From the NCBI GenBank assembly GCA_001776475.1, contig MFBQ01000025.1:1-41554 (forward strand): 41,554 nucleotides of DNA, in the 5' to 3' direction. Positions 13,107-20,757 of this stretch are shown piece after piece; within the stretch, counting starts at the first letter, position 1; each line of letters begins with the position of its first letter. The notes under the pieces were generated by a model. It did not search any database, had not been told where the DNA came from, and was given only the letters and a program-made list of their open reading frames with translations. This DNA comes from Candidatus Curtissbacteria bacterium RIFCSPLOWO2_01_FULL_41_18 (GTDB lineage Bacteria; Patescibacteriota; Microgenomatia; Curtissbacterales; GWA2-41-24). A program made the position numbers and the translations under genes.

Positions 13107-13646
13107 TTACTTTACAACTAACTTTCCAGACACGGAAAATGTATAAATGCCAGACTCACTTGAGCTTAAGGAATCTATAGTTACATCCGAGATAATTTCC
13201 GATCCCTTTGATAAAACCAGCGCCGAAATGAATCCGGCCACATCCGCGGAAGTTCTGGCTTTTCCAGAAAAAACAGCTTTACCGCCGGAAAATTTAATGT
13301 CAGTAAAATAGACACTTTGAGGAATTATTTCGGATAATGTATTTAATGCTTTAAGCTGATTGCCTCTGGCAGCAATAATTTTGGAAGCAGTAGATACCTT
13401 ATTCTTTGTTACAACCGCCAATTCCTCCTGAAGCTTGTAGCTGTCTATTGCCAGCGAACTTTGCGCAACTTTCGAATCCAACTTTTGCTTTGCAGAAGCC
13501 AGAGAGGCAAAAAAGGCTAATACGGCTACTGCCGAAATTGACGTAAACACCAAAAGCAAAACCGAAAGTAAACTGAGTTTCCTTCGAATACTTTCGAAAG
13601 TTTCCGTCTTTTTCTCGTCTACCGGTAAAAGATTTATCTCAGCCAT
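13107..13646 (-). CDS. pilN: Type IV pilus assembly protein PilN
   Basis: A 179-residue bitopic membrane protein. The N-terminal cytoplasmic peptide contains INLLP (residues 4-8), the motif that docks into PilM. A membrane segment follows at ~27-50 (LLSVLLLVFTSISAVAVLAFF), then a helical region and a Fimbrial-assembly (PilN) domain with LNTLSEIIPQSVYFTDIKFS. It partners PilO and PilM and lies directly between them in the same orientation. Length is normal for the family. Confidence 0.92.
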   Translation of the reverse strand: MAEINLLPVDEKKTETFESIRRKLSLLSVLLLVFTSISAVAVLAFFASLASAKQKLDSKVAQSSLAIDSYKLQEELAVVTKNKVSTASKIIAARGNQLKALNTLSEIIPQSVYFTDIKFSGGKAVFSGKARTSADVAGFISALVLSKGSEIISDVTIDSLSSSESGIYTFSVSGKLVVK

Positions 13647-13708
13647 CTAACTCTAGCGTAACAAAACTCAGACTTTTCGACAAGATTACTTAAATCCAAA
13701 ATCTTACC

Positions 13709-14734
13709 TCACATCCATGTTCTTAAAGCAAGTCCAGTCGCAATACAATAAAAACTGCCTTGACCCACCAATTTAAGTACCAGCCCTTCTTTTGCAAAAT
13801 CCTGCCAAGGATCGCCCAGCGAAACCTCAAGACCCGTCCGCTCCGTTAAAAACTCCGATAACCCCGGCAAATAAGCCCCGCCTCCACAAACTACGATATT
13901 GGCAAACTGATAATCCTTCATATGACTCTTTGTAAATTCAATCGCCTTAAGAATTTCATTAATTAACACCTCTAAAATTGGTCTCAAAACGGAAGAAACT
14001 TTACCTGAAAGCTTATCTTTGAGAATCCCATAGGCCTTTTTATACTCTTCGGCTTGATTTTGAGGTAGGCCAAACTCCGCAACTATAGCTCGTGTTAGAG
14101 CTAAACCACCGGTTGCGATTGACCTTGTAAATATCGGGCCCCCATTTTGAACAATCACAAGCTCCGTAGAATATGCACCCAATGTGGCAATCAATATGGG
14201 CGAATCTTCAGCTTTCGTAAGGGCTCTAGCCAATGCCGTCGATTCTGTCTCGACAGCACTAAGAGTCAAACCTGCATCTTTGACAATCTTTGAATATTTT
14301 TTTATCACTCTCAAGGGCGCAGCTACCAAAAGAACCTGCATCTTATTGTCCGAGTCGCGCTGTGGCCTAGAAACAATTTTATATTGAAGATTCACCTCTT
14401 TTAGCGGAAGCGGGATATATTGGTCTGCCTCGTAATTAATCGCCGAAGCCAGTTCCTTATCAGTCAAATCCGGCATTTCAATCAGTCTTGTTACCGCTTG
14501 TGATTCGACTAAAGAAACGGTACATTTTTCTCCTTCGACCTTTGCATTTTCGACACAAACCTTAACCGCCTCCGAAACTTTTTTAAGCTCAATAGGTGAT
14601 TCCTGCTGGATTCCCCCGGAAGGTATAGGCAAACTTGCCGCAGCAGTTAATATTTTTTTACTACCCAAACTCTTAACTTGAACCACTTTGACAAAAGATC
14701 TGCCTATATCAAGACCAAAAGTTTGATCAGTCAT
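13709..14734 (-). CDS. pilM: Type IV pilus assembly ATPase-like protein PilM
   Basis: An actin/FtsA-fold cytoplasmic protein, 341 residues, which binds the PilN N-terminal peptide and connects the motor to the alignment complex. It opens TFGLDIGRSFVKVVQVKS (phosphate 1 loop). LIEMPDLTDKELASAINYEADQYIPLP is a characteristic PilM block, and NIVVCGGGAYLPGLSEFL is the adenosine motif near the C-terminus. It precedes pilN on the - strand with a 62-nt gap. Family call is secure. Confidence 0.95.
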   Translation of the reverse strand: MTDQTFGLDIGRSFVKVVQVKSLGSKKILTAAASLPIPSGGIQQESPIELKKVSEAVKVCVENAKVEGEKCTVSLVESQAVTRLIEMPDLTDKELASAINYEADQYIPLPLKEVNLQYKIVSRPQRDSDNKMQVLLVAAPLRVIKKYSKIVKDAGLTLSAVETESTALARALTKAEDSPILIATLGAYSTELVIVQNGGPIFTRSIATGGLALTRAIVAEFGLPQNQAEEYKKAYGILKDKLSGKVSSVLRPILEVLINEILKAIEFTKSHMKDYQFANIVVCGGGAYLPGLSEFLTERTGLEVSLGDPWQDFAKEGLVLKLVGQGSFYCIATGLALRTWM

Positions 14735-14741
14735 ATTCCAA

Positions 14742-14999
14742 TTATTGTGACGAGGGACTACTTTCCAAGATTGGCTGGGCAGATGAAGTCGCAGGACTGG
14801 GCGAAGAAGAGGTCTGAATCTGGTTTGGTGGAGGCAATTTTTTTACTGCATCATCAATAACCTTAGAATCAATTTGTCTTCCGGCAGGTGTCAAAGATTC
14901 ATTTTTTGTCTTAGATGCAAAAAAGATTAAAAGAAGCGCCGGCACAATAACAGCACTAAGTCCAACTATAGAAAGTATTACTTTACCTTTTTTCTCCAT
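14742..14999 (-). CDS. Small single-pass membrane protein in the pilus operon
   Basis: I do not recognise a family. The 85-residue protein has a basic start (MEKKGK), one hydrophobic segment (about residues 7-28, VILSIVGLSAVIVPALLLIF) and a Ser/Pro/Gln-rich tail that is probably disordered outside the membrane. It is packed between the PilX-like gene (4-nt gap) and pilM (7-nt gap) in the same direction, so it is co-transcribed and probably an accessory pilus component. The tail's low complexity makes its length unreliable as a family clue. Confidence 0.75.
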   Translation of the reverse strand: MEKKGKVILSIVGLSAVIVPALLLIFFASKTKNESLTPAGRQIDSKVIDDAVKKLPPPNQIQTSSSPSPATSSAQPILESSPSSQ

Positions 15000-15003
15000 G
15001 GCT

Positions 15004-15795
15004 TTACTTAATTATATTCCCTTCAGAATAAAGAACGTAGTCAAAGATAGCCGGCAGCTGTGGTAGTGCCGTACGACTTACTTGAACCTTTCTGGTAATT
15101 CCTGCCTGCGTATGGACTTCAGATATGATGTCATATGTTTGCACCGGTAAATTCGGCCCAGACACCCGCACAGTTGTTGATGCAAAAAAAGGCTTTATCC
15201 TCAAGATCTTAGCATTGGCTTTGGCATCAATTAATACACATTTGGCAAATCCCGATGCCGGCGAACAGCCTAACGAAAAGCCACTTGGATTAGAGTTAAT
15301 AACTTCATTGCCGCCTCTCGTTCCAGGCTGACCTTGTAAATACCACCTTTCCTGATTTAATGGATTCCCGTAAAATTGGGCAACTTCAATCGAGGCCGGT
15401 CCGTCGCCTGTTATCTCAGCGCTACCTCTAGCCCAGTCTATTTGAACACTGCCAGAGTTAACTCCAGCCAAATCAATTTGAGCTACGTTACCTAAATCTA
15501 TTGTGCTTTCATAAATGGTAAAACCTTGGACATTGACATTAGCGCTTAAATCGCCAACAGGCACATTAGCGGCAATACCGCTAGTTATATTTGGATTGCT
15601 GGCATAACTTCCAAAATTTGAAAGTACGTTCTCAACACCGCCTTCTGCCGCAGTAAACGCTCTCTGAGACTGATCAGTTTGAGTTGCTGTCCTCAAATTT
15701 GTGATGTTCCTTGATGCAACTGAAAGCCCTACAGCTAAGGCCACTACCACTATTAAAAGAACCAGAATTAAAATTTGTCCGCTTTTTAAATACAT
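15004..15795 (-). CDS. PilX-like pilus protein
   Basis: A 263-residue protein with an N-terminal hydrophobic segment (GQILILVLLIVVVALAVGLS) followed by the sequence RAFTAAEGGVENVLSN. The SRNI...QRAFTAAEGG pattern is typical of the PilX N-terminal family of minor pilins or pilus tip proteins. It lacks a clear GF-TLIE processing site, as PilX-type members often do; cleavage might fall after the Gly at residue 6. The rest is beta-rich and probably extracytoplasmic. Its place among minor pilins and pilM supports the call. Confidence 0.8.
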   Translation of the reverse strand: MYLKSGQILILVLLIVVVALAVGLSVASRNITNLRTATQTDQSQRAFTAAEGGVENVLSNFGSYASNPNITSGIAANVPVGDLSANVNVQGFTIYESTIDLGNVAQIDLAGVNSGSVQIDWARGSAEITGDGPASIEVAQFYGNPLNQERWYLQGQPGTRGGNEVINSNPSGFSLGCSPASGFAKCVLIDAKANAKILRIKPFFASTTVRVSGPNLPVQTYDIISEVHTQAGITRKVQVSRTALPQLPAIFDYVLYSEGNIIK

Positions 15796-15876
15796 CAGCC
15801 CTTACCTCCAGTCTAGCGAGCATGCTATTAACGTGTCAATATAAGATAAGTTCGCAAATCATTTTTGCACCCTGCC

Positions 15877-16527
15877 TTAATACCTTCTCAACGAAATTGT
15901 TGTTTGCAGGGACACACTGGCCACATAATCTTGTCTTGAAGGCGCTTCTAGCCCCTGAGAGACGATAAATTTAATTGAAACCACAGCCGGCATTGCTTGC
16001 CCTTCGGCAGAAAATCCGGCAGGAAACGCCCTAAAATCACAGTTTGTAATATTGGCACCATTTATTTTGTCGGTATTGGTCAGATCGACATACTGACTAT
16101 CAGGTGGGCTATCTCCAGTAGCCGTAGCAATTCGCCCGTTTTTACTAGAGGTGGGCGAAAAACATTTAATATGCAGGGGCGCATCGGGATCAACACGAAC
16201 CAATTTTATATGGTTATAAGGCGGTGGCGGACAAGGCGCGCTAAAACAGGTTGTTGCATCTTTTGCACCTCTAATCTGTCGCTCGACAGAGTCTAAAACT
16301 ACCTGGCCGTTCTGCTTTACCTCAGCCGTTATCGTCGACTGATTAGATCCCTTCAAAACCGAGTTCAAGAAAAGAACGGTTGAAGAAACAGTCACGGCCA
16401 AAATTCCTAAAACAACCAAAAACTCAATAAGCGTAAAGCCTGCTTTGTAAACGGCAAACGGCAAACTGCAAACTGCCTTTTCAGTCCTACCAGCTGTAAG
16501 CTGCAAGCTGTAAGCGGAGTTGGGCAT
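15877..16527 (-). CDS. Minor pilin (PilW/type II pseudopilin-like)
   Basis: A prepilin with processing site KAG^FTLIEF near residues 29-34, followed by the hydrophobic helix LVVLGILAVTVSSTVLFLNSVL. The mature part contains RQIRGAKDATTC...CPPP and ends with a beta-rich region. The leader is unusually long (about 30 residues from ATG 16527) and much of it is encoded by 7-nt word repeats (16447-16515). An internal TTG about 10 codons before the cleavage site could give an ordinary short leader. It lies in the minor-pilin cluster with PilV- and FimT-like genes, as expected for the tip complex. Confidence 0.85.
   Translation of the reverse strand: MPNSAYSLQLTAGRTEKAVCSLPFAVYKAGFTLIEFLVVLGILAVTVSSTVLFLNSVLKGSNQSTITAEVKQNGQVVLDSVERQIRGAKDATTCFSAPCPPPPYNHIKLVRVDPDAPLHIKCFSPTSSKNGRIATATGDSPPDSQYVDLTNTDKINGANITNCDFRAFPAGFSAEGQAMPAVVSIKFIVSQGLEAPSRQDYVASVSLQTTISLRRY
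16447..16515. repeat. Two 7-nt word arrays inside the pilin leader region
   Basis: GCAAACG/GCAAACT-type units (16447-16474) and AGCTGTA/AGCTGCA units (16492-16512), each three to four copies at period 7, both within the coding region before the prepilin cleavage site. The two arrays are not obviously complementary. Confidence 0.7.
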
Positions 16528-16570
16528 TAATTAAACTATAACAAAGAGAAAACTCAAAAAACAGCGGCTT

Positions 16571-17044
16571 CTACGGCGATGGCGACGACATCTCCCACTT
16601 ACTCAAAAATGTTTGGTCTTTAACAGTCTGAATCCCTCCGGGTTCACTCCAAGTAACCGTAACGATCACTAATTTCAAACTACCTCCATTGTCATCAATT
16701 TCTATTTTCCTATTGAAACTAGTGTTATTTAATTCGATAGCCTCACCTTCAGCACCTGCAGCACAATCATTCAATTTCCACTTAACAGGGTCAACATCGC
16801 TACTATCGAGAGTCAGACACAACCTAGTTCGTAGAGCGCTAAAACCCTGGCGATCACGAAATACCCTAATCTTTTCGATACTCTCTTGAGTAAGTTTTGT
16901 TGCCGCATTATTATTTTTTGCAGTTCTGGCTGTCTTTTGAGTTATTAGACTTGTTGAAATTAAAGACACAGCCAATACTACAATAACACCCAAACTAACC
17001 ACTACTTCAATTAAAGATTGACCCCGCTTAAATCTTTTTCTCAT
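16571..17044 (-). CDS. Minor pilin (PilV-like)
   Basis: A 157-residue prepilin-like protein. The N-terminus MRKRFKRGQSLIEVVVSLGVIV has the short basic leader, a Gly before the cleavage point and the +5 Glu of the mature hydrophobic helix (G^QSLIE). The QKTARTAKNNNAATKLTQESIEKIRVFRD segment is typical of PilV/PulI-type minor pilins, followed by a small beta domain. It overlaps the upstream FimT-like gene by 17 nt (17028-17044) on the same strand, so the genes are coupled. It probably works in the priming complex at the pilus tip. Confidence 0.85.
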   Translation of the reverse strand: MRKRFKRGQSLIEVVVSLGVIVVLAVSLISTSLITQKTARTAKNNNAATKLTQESIEKIRVFRDRQGFSALRTRLCLTLDSSDVDPVKWKLNDCAAGAEGEAIELNNTSFNRKIEIDDNGGSLKLVIVTVTWSEPGGIQTVKDQTFLSKWEMSSPSP

Positions 17045-17705
17045 TTACTTCACCGGAAGGTTTAACAATAACTTGATATCTTGCCATGCCGGAACTTGTT
17101 AGCTCTATTATCAAATCATTGGAACTTGTTATCGGCGAGTTAAGAATCTCCGGATTTGTATTATCAATGAAATCTACGGAACCCATTATTCCAAAAAACT
17201 CAACGCCTTGTGCCAAGGGCCTAAAAAGAATATTAACTTCGCTTCTGTCGCTTCCGTAATTTAGTCTGGTAATTCTGATACCGTCAGGCAAATTAACAGG
17301 CTTGGAATTAAAATCAGCCTCAGCCGCGCCGCTCAGACAGTCGCCGGCGTATCGATAACTTGTATTGCTGCCCGTGCTGAACTCAAGATACCACCCTCCA
17401 AGAATTGAAGGAGAAACACAGCCACCCGCGCCAGGAACTCCTTTGTCACCGGAAAGTGCTTTATTTTGAACATAGCGGACATCGTTTTTGAGGGTTAGTG
17501 CAGCATTTTTAAGCCTTTGACCACGCTCAAAAGTCAGATAATAGGTGGTTACCAGTGACCCTGCCAATCCCATGAGAGATATGACAATCAAAAGTTCAAT
17601 GAGAGTAAAGCCAAAACTTAATTGTTGAATTGTTAAATTGTTGAATTGTCTTTTTTGTTTTGCCAATTTAGCTATGTAGCAATTTAGCAATATAGCAATT
17701 GTCAC
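17028..17705 (-). CDS. Minor pilin (FimT/GspH-like)
   Basis: A 225-residue prepilin. The processing site is FG^FTLIELL, followed by IVISLMGLAGSLVTTYYL. The following QRLKNAALTLKNDVRYVQNKALSG resembles GspH/FimT pseudopilins, whose helix leads into ALR/LRxDVRYVQNKA. A GTG start at 17705 gives an abnormally long leader (about 32 residues) written almost entirely in 8-nt word repeats (17620-17700). A nearer start such as an in-frame TTG may be the real one. The Ca-site-like disulfide pair is not evident. It sits between pilD and the PilV-like gene. Confidence 0.82.
   Translation of the reverse strand: MTIAILLNCYIAKLAKQKRQFNNLTIQQLSFGFTLIELLIVISLMGLAGSLVTTYYLTFERGQRLKNAALTLKNDVRYVQNKALSGDKGVPGAGGCVSPSILGGWYLEFSTGSNTSYRYAGDCLSGAAEADFNSKPVNLPDGIRITRLNYGSDRSEVNILFRPLAQGVEFFGIMGSVDFIDNTNPEILNSPITSSNDLIIELTSSGMARYQVIVKPSGEVNEKKI
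17620..17700. repeat. Paired 8-nt word arrays in the FimT-like leader region
   Basis: The arm at 17620-17650 (AATTGTTG/AATTGTTA units) and the arm at 17663-17700 (on the gene strand AATTGCTA/TATTGCTA units) both have period 8 and are near reverse complements of each other. They form a potential hairpin within the coding start of the pilin. Confidence 0.75.
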
Positions 17706-17710
17706 TAATT

Positions 17711-18496
17711 CTAATATAGCATTAATAAATACCAGTTAATAATTGGTGTTGCCCAAAAAAGACTTATCAAAAATCCAAATACCAGAAAAGGTGCAAAAGG
17801 CACCGTTTGGCCAAAGCGCTTTCTGCCCAAGGCAATAAGTAACACGGAAATCAAAGCACCACCTAAGAATGCTAAAAAAACCGCCAGTATCGTTGCCTTA
17901 ATCCCCAATGTTATCCCTATCAAAAAAGCAAGACTTATATCTCCCTGGCCCATACCACGCCCAAAAGTAACCAAAACTATCATCAAAAAAAATAGGCTTG
18001 CGAAAAATCCGGCAAAAACATGCTCGACAAAGAGATTTGATGGGAGAGAGAAGTAGTTATAGAACAAAGATACAAAAGAGCAAGCAAACACCAATGTTGT
18101 TGGTATAAGCGAGAATTTAAGATCGATTACGAAAACCACTATCATTGCCGAAACTAAGAAAAGGTAGTAAAGGACTAAACCCAATGAGAATGTAGCCGAA
18201 GAAATTAGGATCCACAAAGTAAGGCTGAAAAGCAGGCCGGTAGAAAGCTCAACAATAGGATACTGCCATGAAAGAGGCTTCTTGCAATAACGGCACCTTG
18301 CAGAAAGCAGTATAAAACTCAAGATTGGGATTAAGTCGAAAGTTCTAAGAGTAGCCTTGCAGTGATCACAATAAGACCTGTTTATGGCCAAAATATTCTC
18401 GCGCCTTATACTCCTGTCTATTACAACATTCAAAAAACTTCCAATTGCAGAGCCAACGATAAAACCAGCTAGCAGATAGAGAAACACTAAAATCAA
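17711..18496 (-). CDS. pilD: Prepilin peptidase / N-methyltransferase PilD
   Basis: An eight-helix aspartic membrane protease that cleaves prepilins before the FTLIE motif and methylates the new N-terminus. It is 261 residues, normal length. A GSFLNVVIDR start block is followed by two CxxC pairs (Cys43/46 and Cys68/71) for the methyltransferase zinc loop. The two catalytic Asp residues are Asp125 (VIDLKFSLIP) and Asp186 in the GxGD motif GMGQGD. It starts the downstream run of minor pilin genes on the - strand. The start is ATG at 18496. It is divergent from the YfhO-family gene. Confidence 0.96.
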   Translation of the reverse strand: MILVFLYLLAGFIVGSAIGSFLNVVIDRSIRRENILAINRSYCDHCKATLRTFDLIPILSFILLSARCRYCKKPLSWQYPIVELSTGLLFSLTLWILISSATFSLGLVLYYLFLVSAMIVVFVIDLKFSLIPTTLVFACSFVSLFYNYFSLPSNLFVEHVFAGFFASLFFLMIVLVTFGRGMGQGDISLAFLIGITLGIKATILAVFLAFLGGALISVLLIALGRKRFGQTVPFAPFLVFGFLISLFWATPIINWYLLMLY

Positions 18497-18576
18497 GGAT
18501 AGCCAAAGTGAGTTGCCTTTTACAAGTATTAGAAAGAGAAACCAAAAGGTGATTTTTGGTAAACTAGCTTAAAGTG

Positions 18577-20757
18577 ATGGGAGAAAAGTTAATTAAGTTC
18601 TGGCCATTTTTAACAATAACTTTTGTAATTTTTGCCTTTTTCTTTAAACTTTTTTGGCCTCTTTCAATTTTTATAACCCCGGATTATGGCCGCAGCGACA
18701 GCTGGCATTTATCAATTGCCAATAAATATTATTTGCAGGAAGAGCTCAAAAAAAATCGCATTCCGATTTGGAATCCTTCAATCGGCACAGGATTCCCTAC
18801 ATTAGCAGAAGGTCAGACTGGAATATTTTTTCTCCCAAATATCGTATTGTTTCGGCTTTTCCCGTTTGTGTTTGCCTATAATTTGGATCTGGCCCTCACC
18901 TTTCTAATTGCATCTTTGGGAACGTATCTCTTTGCAAGATCAGTAAATTTATCTAAACTACCGTCAACTTATGCAGCTCTAGTCTTTGCATTAAGCGGCT
19001 TCTTAGTCGTTCATGTCCAACATTTACACCTTGCACAAACTGCATCGCTGATGCCTTTATTATTTTGGGCTGTCAATGAGTTTTCCAAAAAAAAACAGTT
19101 CTTCTATTTGTTGATACTTTCTTTAGTAATCTCCCAACAGTTATTTGCCGGTTTTCCTCAACTCGTCTTCTATGGCTTAGTAGCTCTGTTGATCTACTCA
19201 ATATCTATATCCTTTTCTATATTTAAAAGGGCATCAGTTCAAATTAAATTTCTTATCTTGATAGCCTCGGCAGTAATCCTTGGTTTTTTAATTTCGGCAG
19301 TACAAGTCTTACCAACCGCCGAACTTTTGAAATTGTCATCAAGACAAGGCAATCCCCGCCAAGTTCTCTCGCAATTTCCTTATAAAGGGGCTAATCTACT
19401 CCAATTTCTTAACCCCTTTATATTAGGTTCTCCCAAAGACGCTACTTACCCACGATGGGTTCCCGGCAAATGGGGAATATTTTGGGAAAATACTGCCTAC
19501 GTCGGGATTTTGCCCTTGGCTCTGGCATTAACAGTTATTGTCAGATCTTTGCTAAAACGCACTAAAAAATTTTATATAAGCTATTCACTGTCACTAATAA
19601 CACTCGTATCAGTTCTTTTTGCCCTAGGAGAGTTATCACCGCTTCATCCAGTTTTCTCATTCCCGCCTTTTTCTATATTTCGAGTACCGTCAAGATTCTT
19701 GCTGGTAACTCAATTTGGCCTTGTTGTTCTTTCAGCAATTTGTCTTCAAAAGATAACCAATAAAAAAATTGCCAACAGAAAAATTATCGCAGCAATTATC
19801 TTAGCGTTATCTGTTATAAATTTATTCTGGCTCTTTTTCTCCTATAATCCGGTGGGTAAGGCCCAAGATTGGTTCGCAAACCCCAAAACCGCCTCATTTC
19901 TGAAAGAAACAGCTCATCAAAGAATTTATTCTACGGGCCATCCAATTCCGTGGAATAAACATTTCCTATCTGGTGGCTGGCATGATACATCCTATTATTT
20001 TTTTGCCAGAAATAGCCTAGACCAGAACTCAAATTTAATTTATGCAATAGACCAATTTGGCGCCTATGAAAGCCTGCCTACTCAAAGAGAAGATGTAACA
20101 GACACGATAATATTAAACGGAATCGGTATGGGAGAAGGCCAACAAACAGTTCCCAAAAATACCGCACGACTGCTTGCCTCTCTCAATGTCAGCCATATCA
20201 TCACCCCCTATGAAATAAAAAGTGCCTTCTTCGAAAAAAAGTTCGAAACAAAAGATGATAATGACAACAAGTTTAAAGTTTTTGAAAACACCATAAAGCC
20301 GCAAAGAGTACTAATTACCAATAAATACCAAATTGCCCAAACCGTTCCCGAAATAACCCAAAAAATAACCCAATTCAGTTTCGATCCTTTCTCTCAAACT
20401 GTCCTGGAGGAAGATCCTCATCTTGACAGTAAAGATCCACTCGTCTCTTCTTCGGCAATTGTCCAAGAAACCTCAACCCAGGTTGAAATTAACGCAAGCT
20501 CAAGCGCTGAAGCACTTCTAGTTCTGGCAGATAGCTATTACCCCGGTTGGCAGGCTTATGTCAATAACCAGCCAACGCCAATTTTTGCGGCCAATATTAA
20601 TACCAGGGCAGTAAAAATCCCCAGCGGCCAAAGTACTGTGATTTTTAAATACCAACCAAAAAGTCTGCAGCTGGGCCTGTTAATTTCCGTACTTTCAACC
20701 GTACTACTTTGTTTTTTATTTTTAAAATGGAGAACCAAAACAATTAGCGGAATTTAG
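18577..20757 (+). CDS. YfhO-family polytopic membrane protein
   Basis: A large membrane protein (726 residues) with about 12 predicted spans in the first ~430 residues and a large outer C-terminal domain, ending in one more span. The region NKYYLQEELKKNRIPIWNPS...TGFPTLAEGQTGIFFLPN is typical of the YfhO family (Bacterial membrane protein YfhO). YfhO proteins are linked to glycosylation of lipoteichoic acids and related polymers and adopt the GT-C fold. The start is ATG 18577 (an adjacent GTG at 18574 is possible). A hairpin ACCAAAA/TTTTGGT lies at 18541-18560. Its 3' end overlaps the convergent DUF2723 gene by 14 nt. Substrate unknown. Confidence 0.85.
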   Translation: MGEKLIKFWPFLTITFVIFAFFFKLFWPLSIFITPDYGRSDSWHLSIANKYYLQEELKKNRIPIWNPSIGTGFPTLAEGQTGIFFLPNIVLFRLFPFVFAYNLDLALTFLIASLGTYLFARSVNLSKLPSTYAALVFALSGFLVVHVQHLHLAQTASLMPLLFWAVNEFSKKKQFFYLLILSLVISQQLFAGFPQLVFYGLVALLIYSISISFSIFKRASVQIKFLILIASAVILGFLISAVQVLPTAELLKLSSRQGNPRQVLSQFPYKGANLLQFLNPFILGSPKDATYPRWVPGKWGIFWENTAYVGILPLALALTVIVRSLLKRTKKFYISYSLSLITLVSVLFALGELSPLHPVFSFPPFSIFRVPSRFLLVTQFGLVVLSAICLQKITNKKIANRKIIAAIILALSVINLFWLFFSYNPVGKAQDWFANPKTASFLKETAHQRIYSTGHPIPWNKHFLSGGWHDTSYYFFARNSLDQNSNLIYAIDQFGAYESLPTQREDVTDTIILNGIGMGEGQQTVPKNTARLLASLNVSHIITPYEIKSAFFEKKFETKDDNDNKFKVFENTIKPQRVLITNKYQIAQTVPEITQKITQFSFDPFSQTVLEEDPHLDSKDPLVSSSAIVQETSTQVEINASSSAEALLVLADSYYPGWQAYVNNQPTPIFAANINTRAVKIPSGQSTVIFKYQPKSLQLGLLISVLSTVLLCFLFLKWRTKTISGI

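Noticed and set aside
14742..14999. PilP lipoprotein in the pilus operon
   Set aside because: The small gene has no lipobox and no PilP beta domain, only a membrane segment and a Ser/Pro-rich tail.
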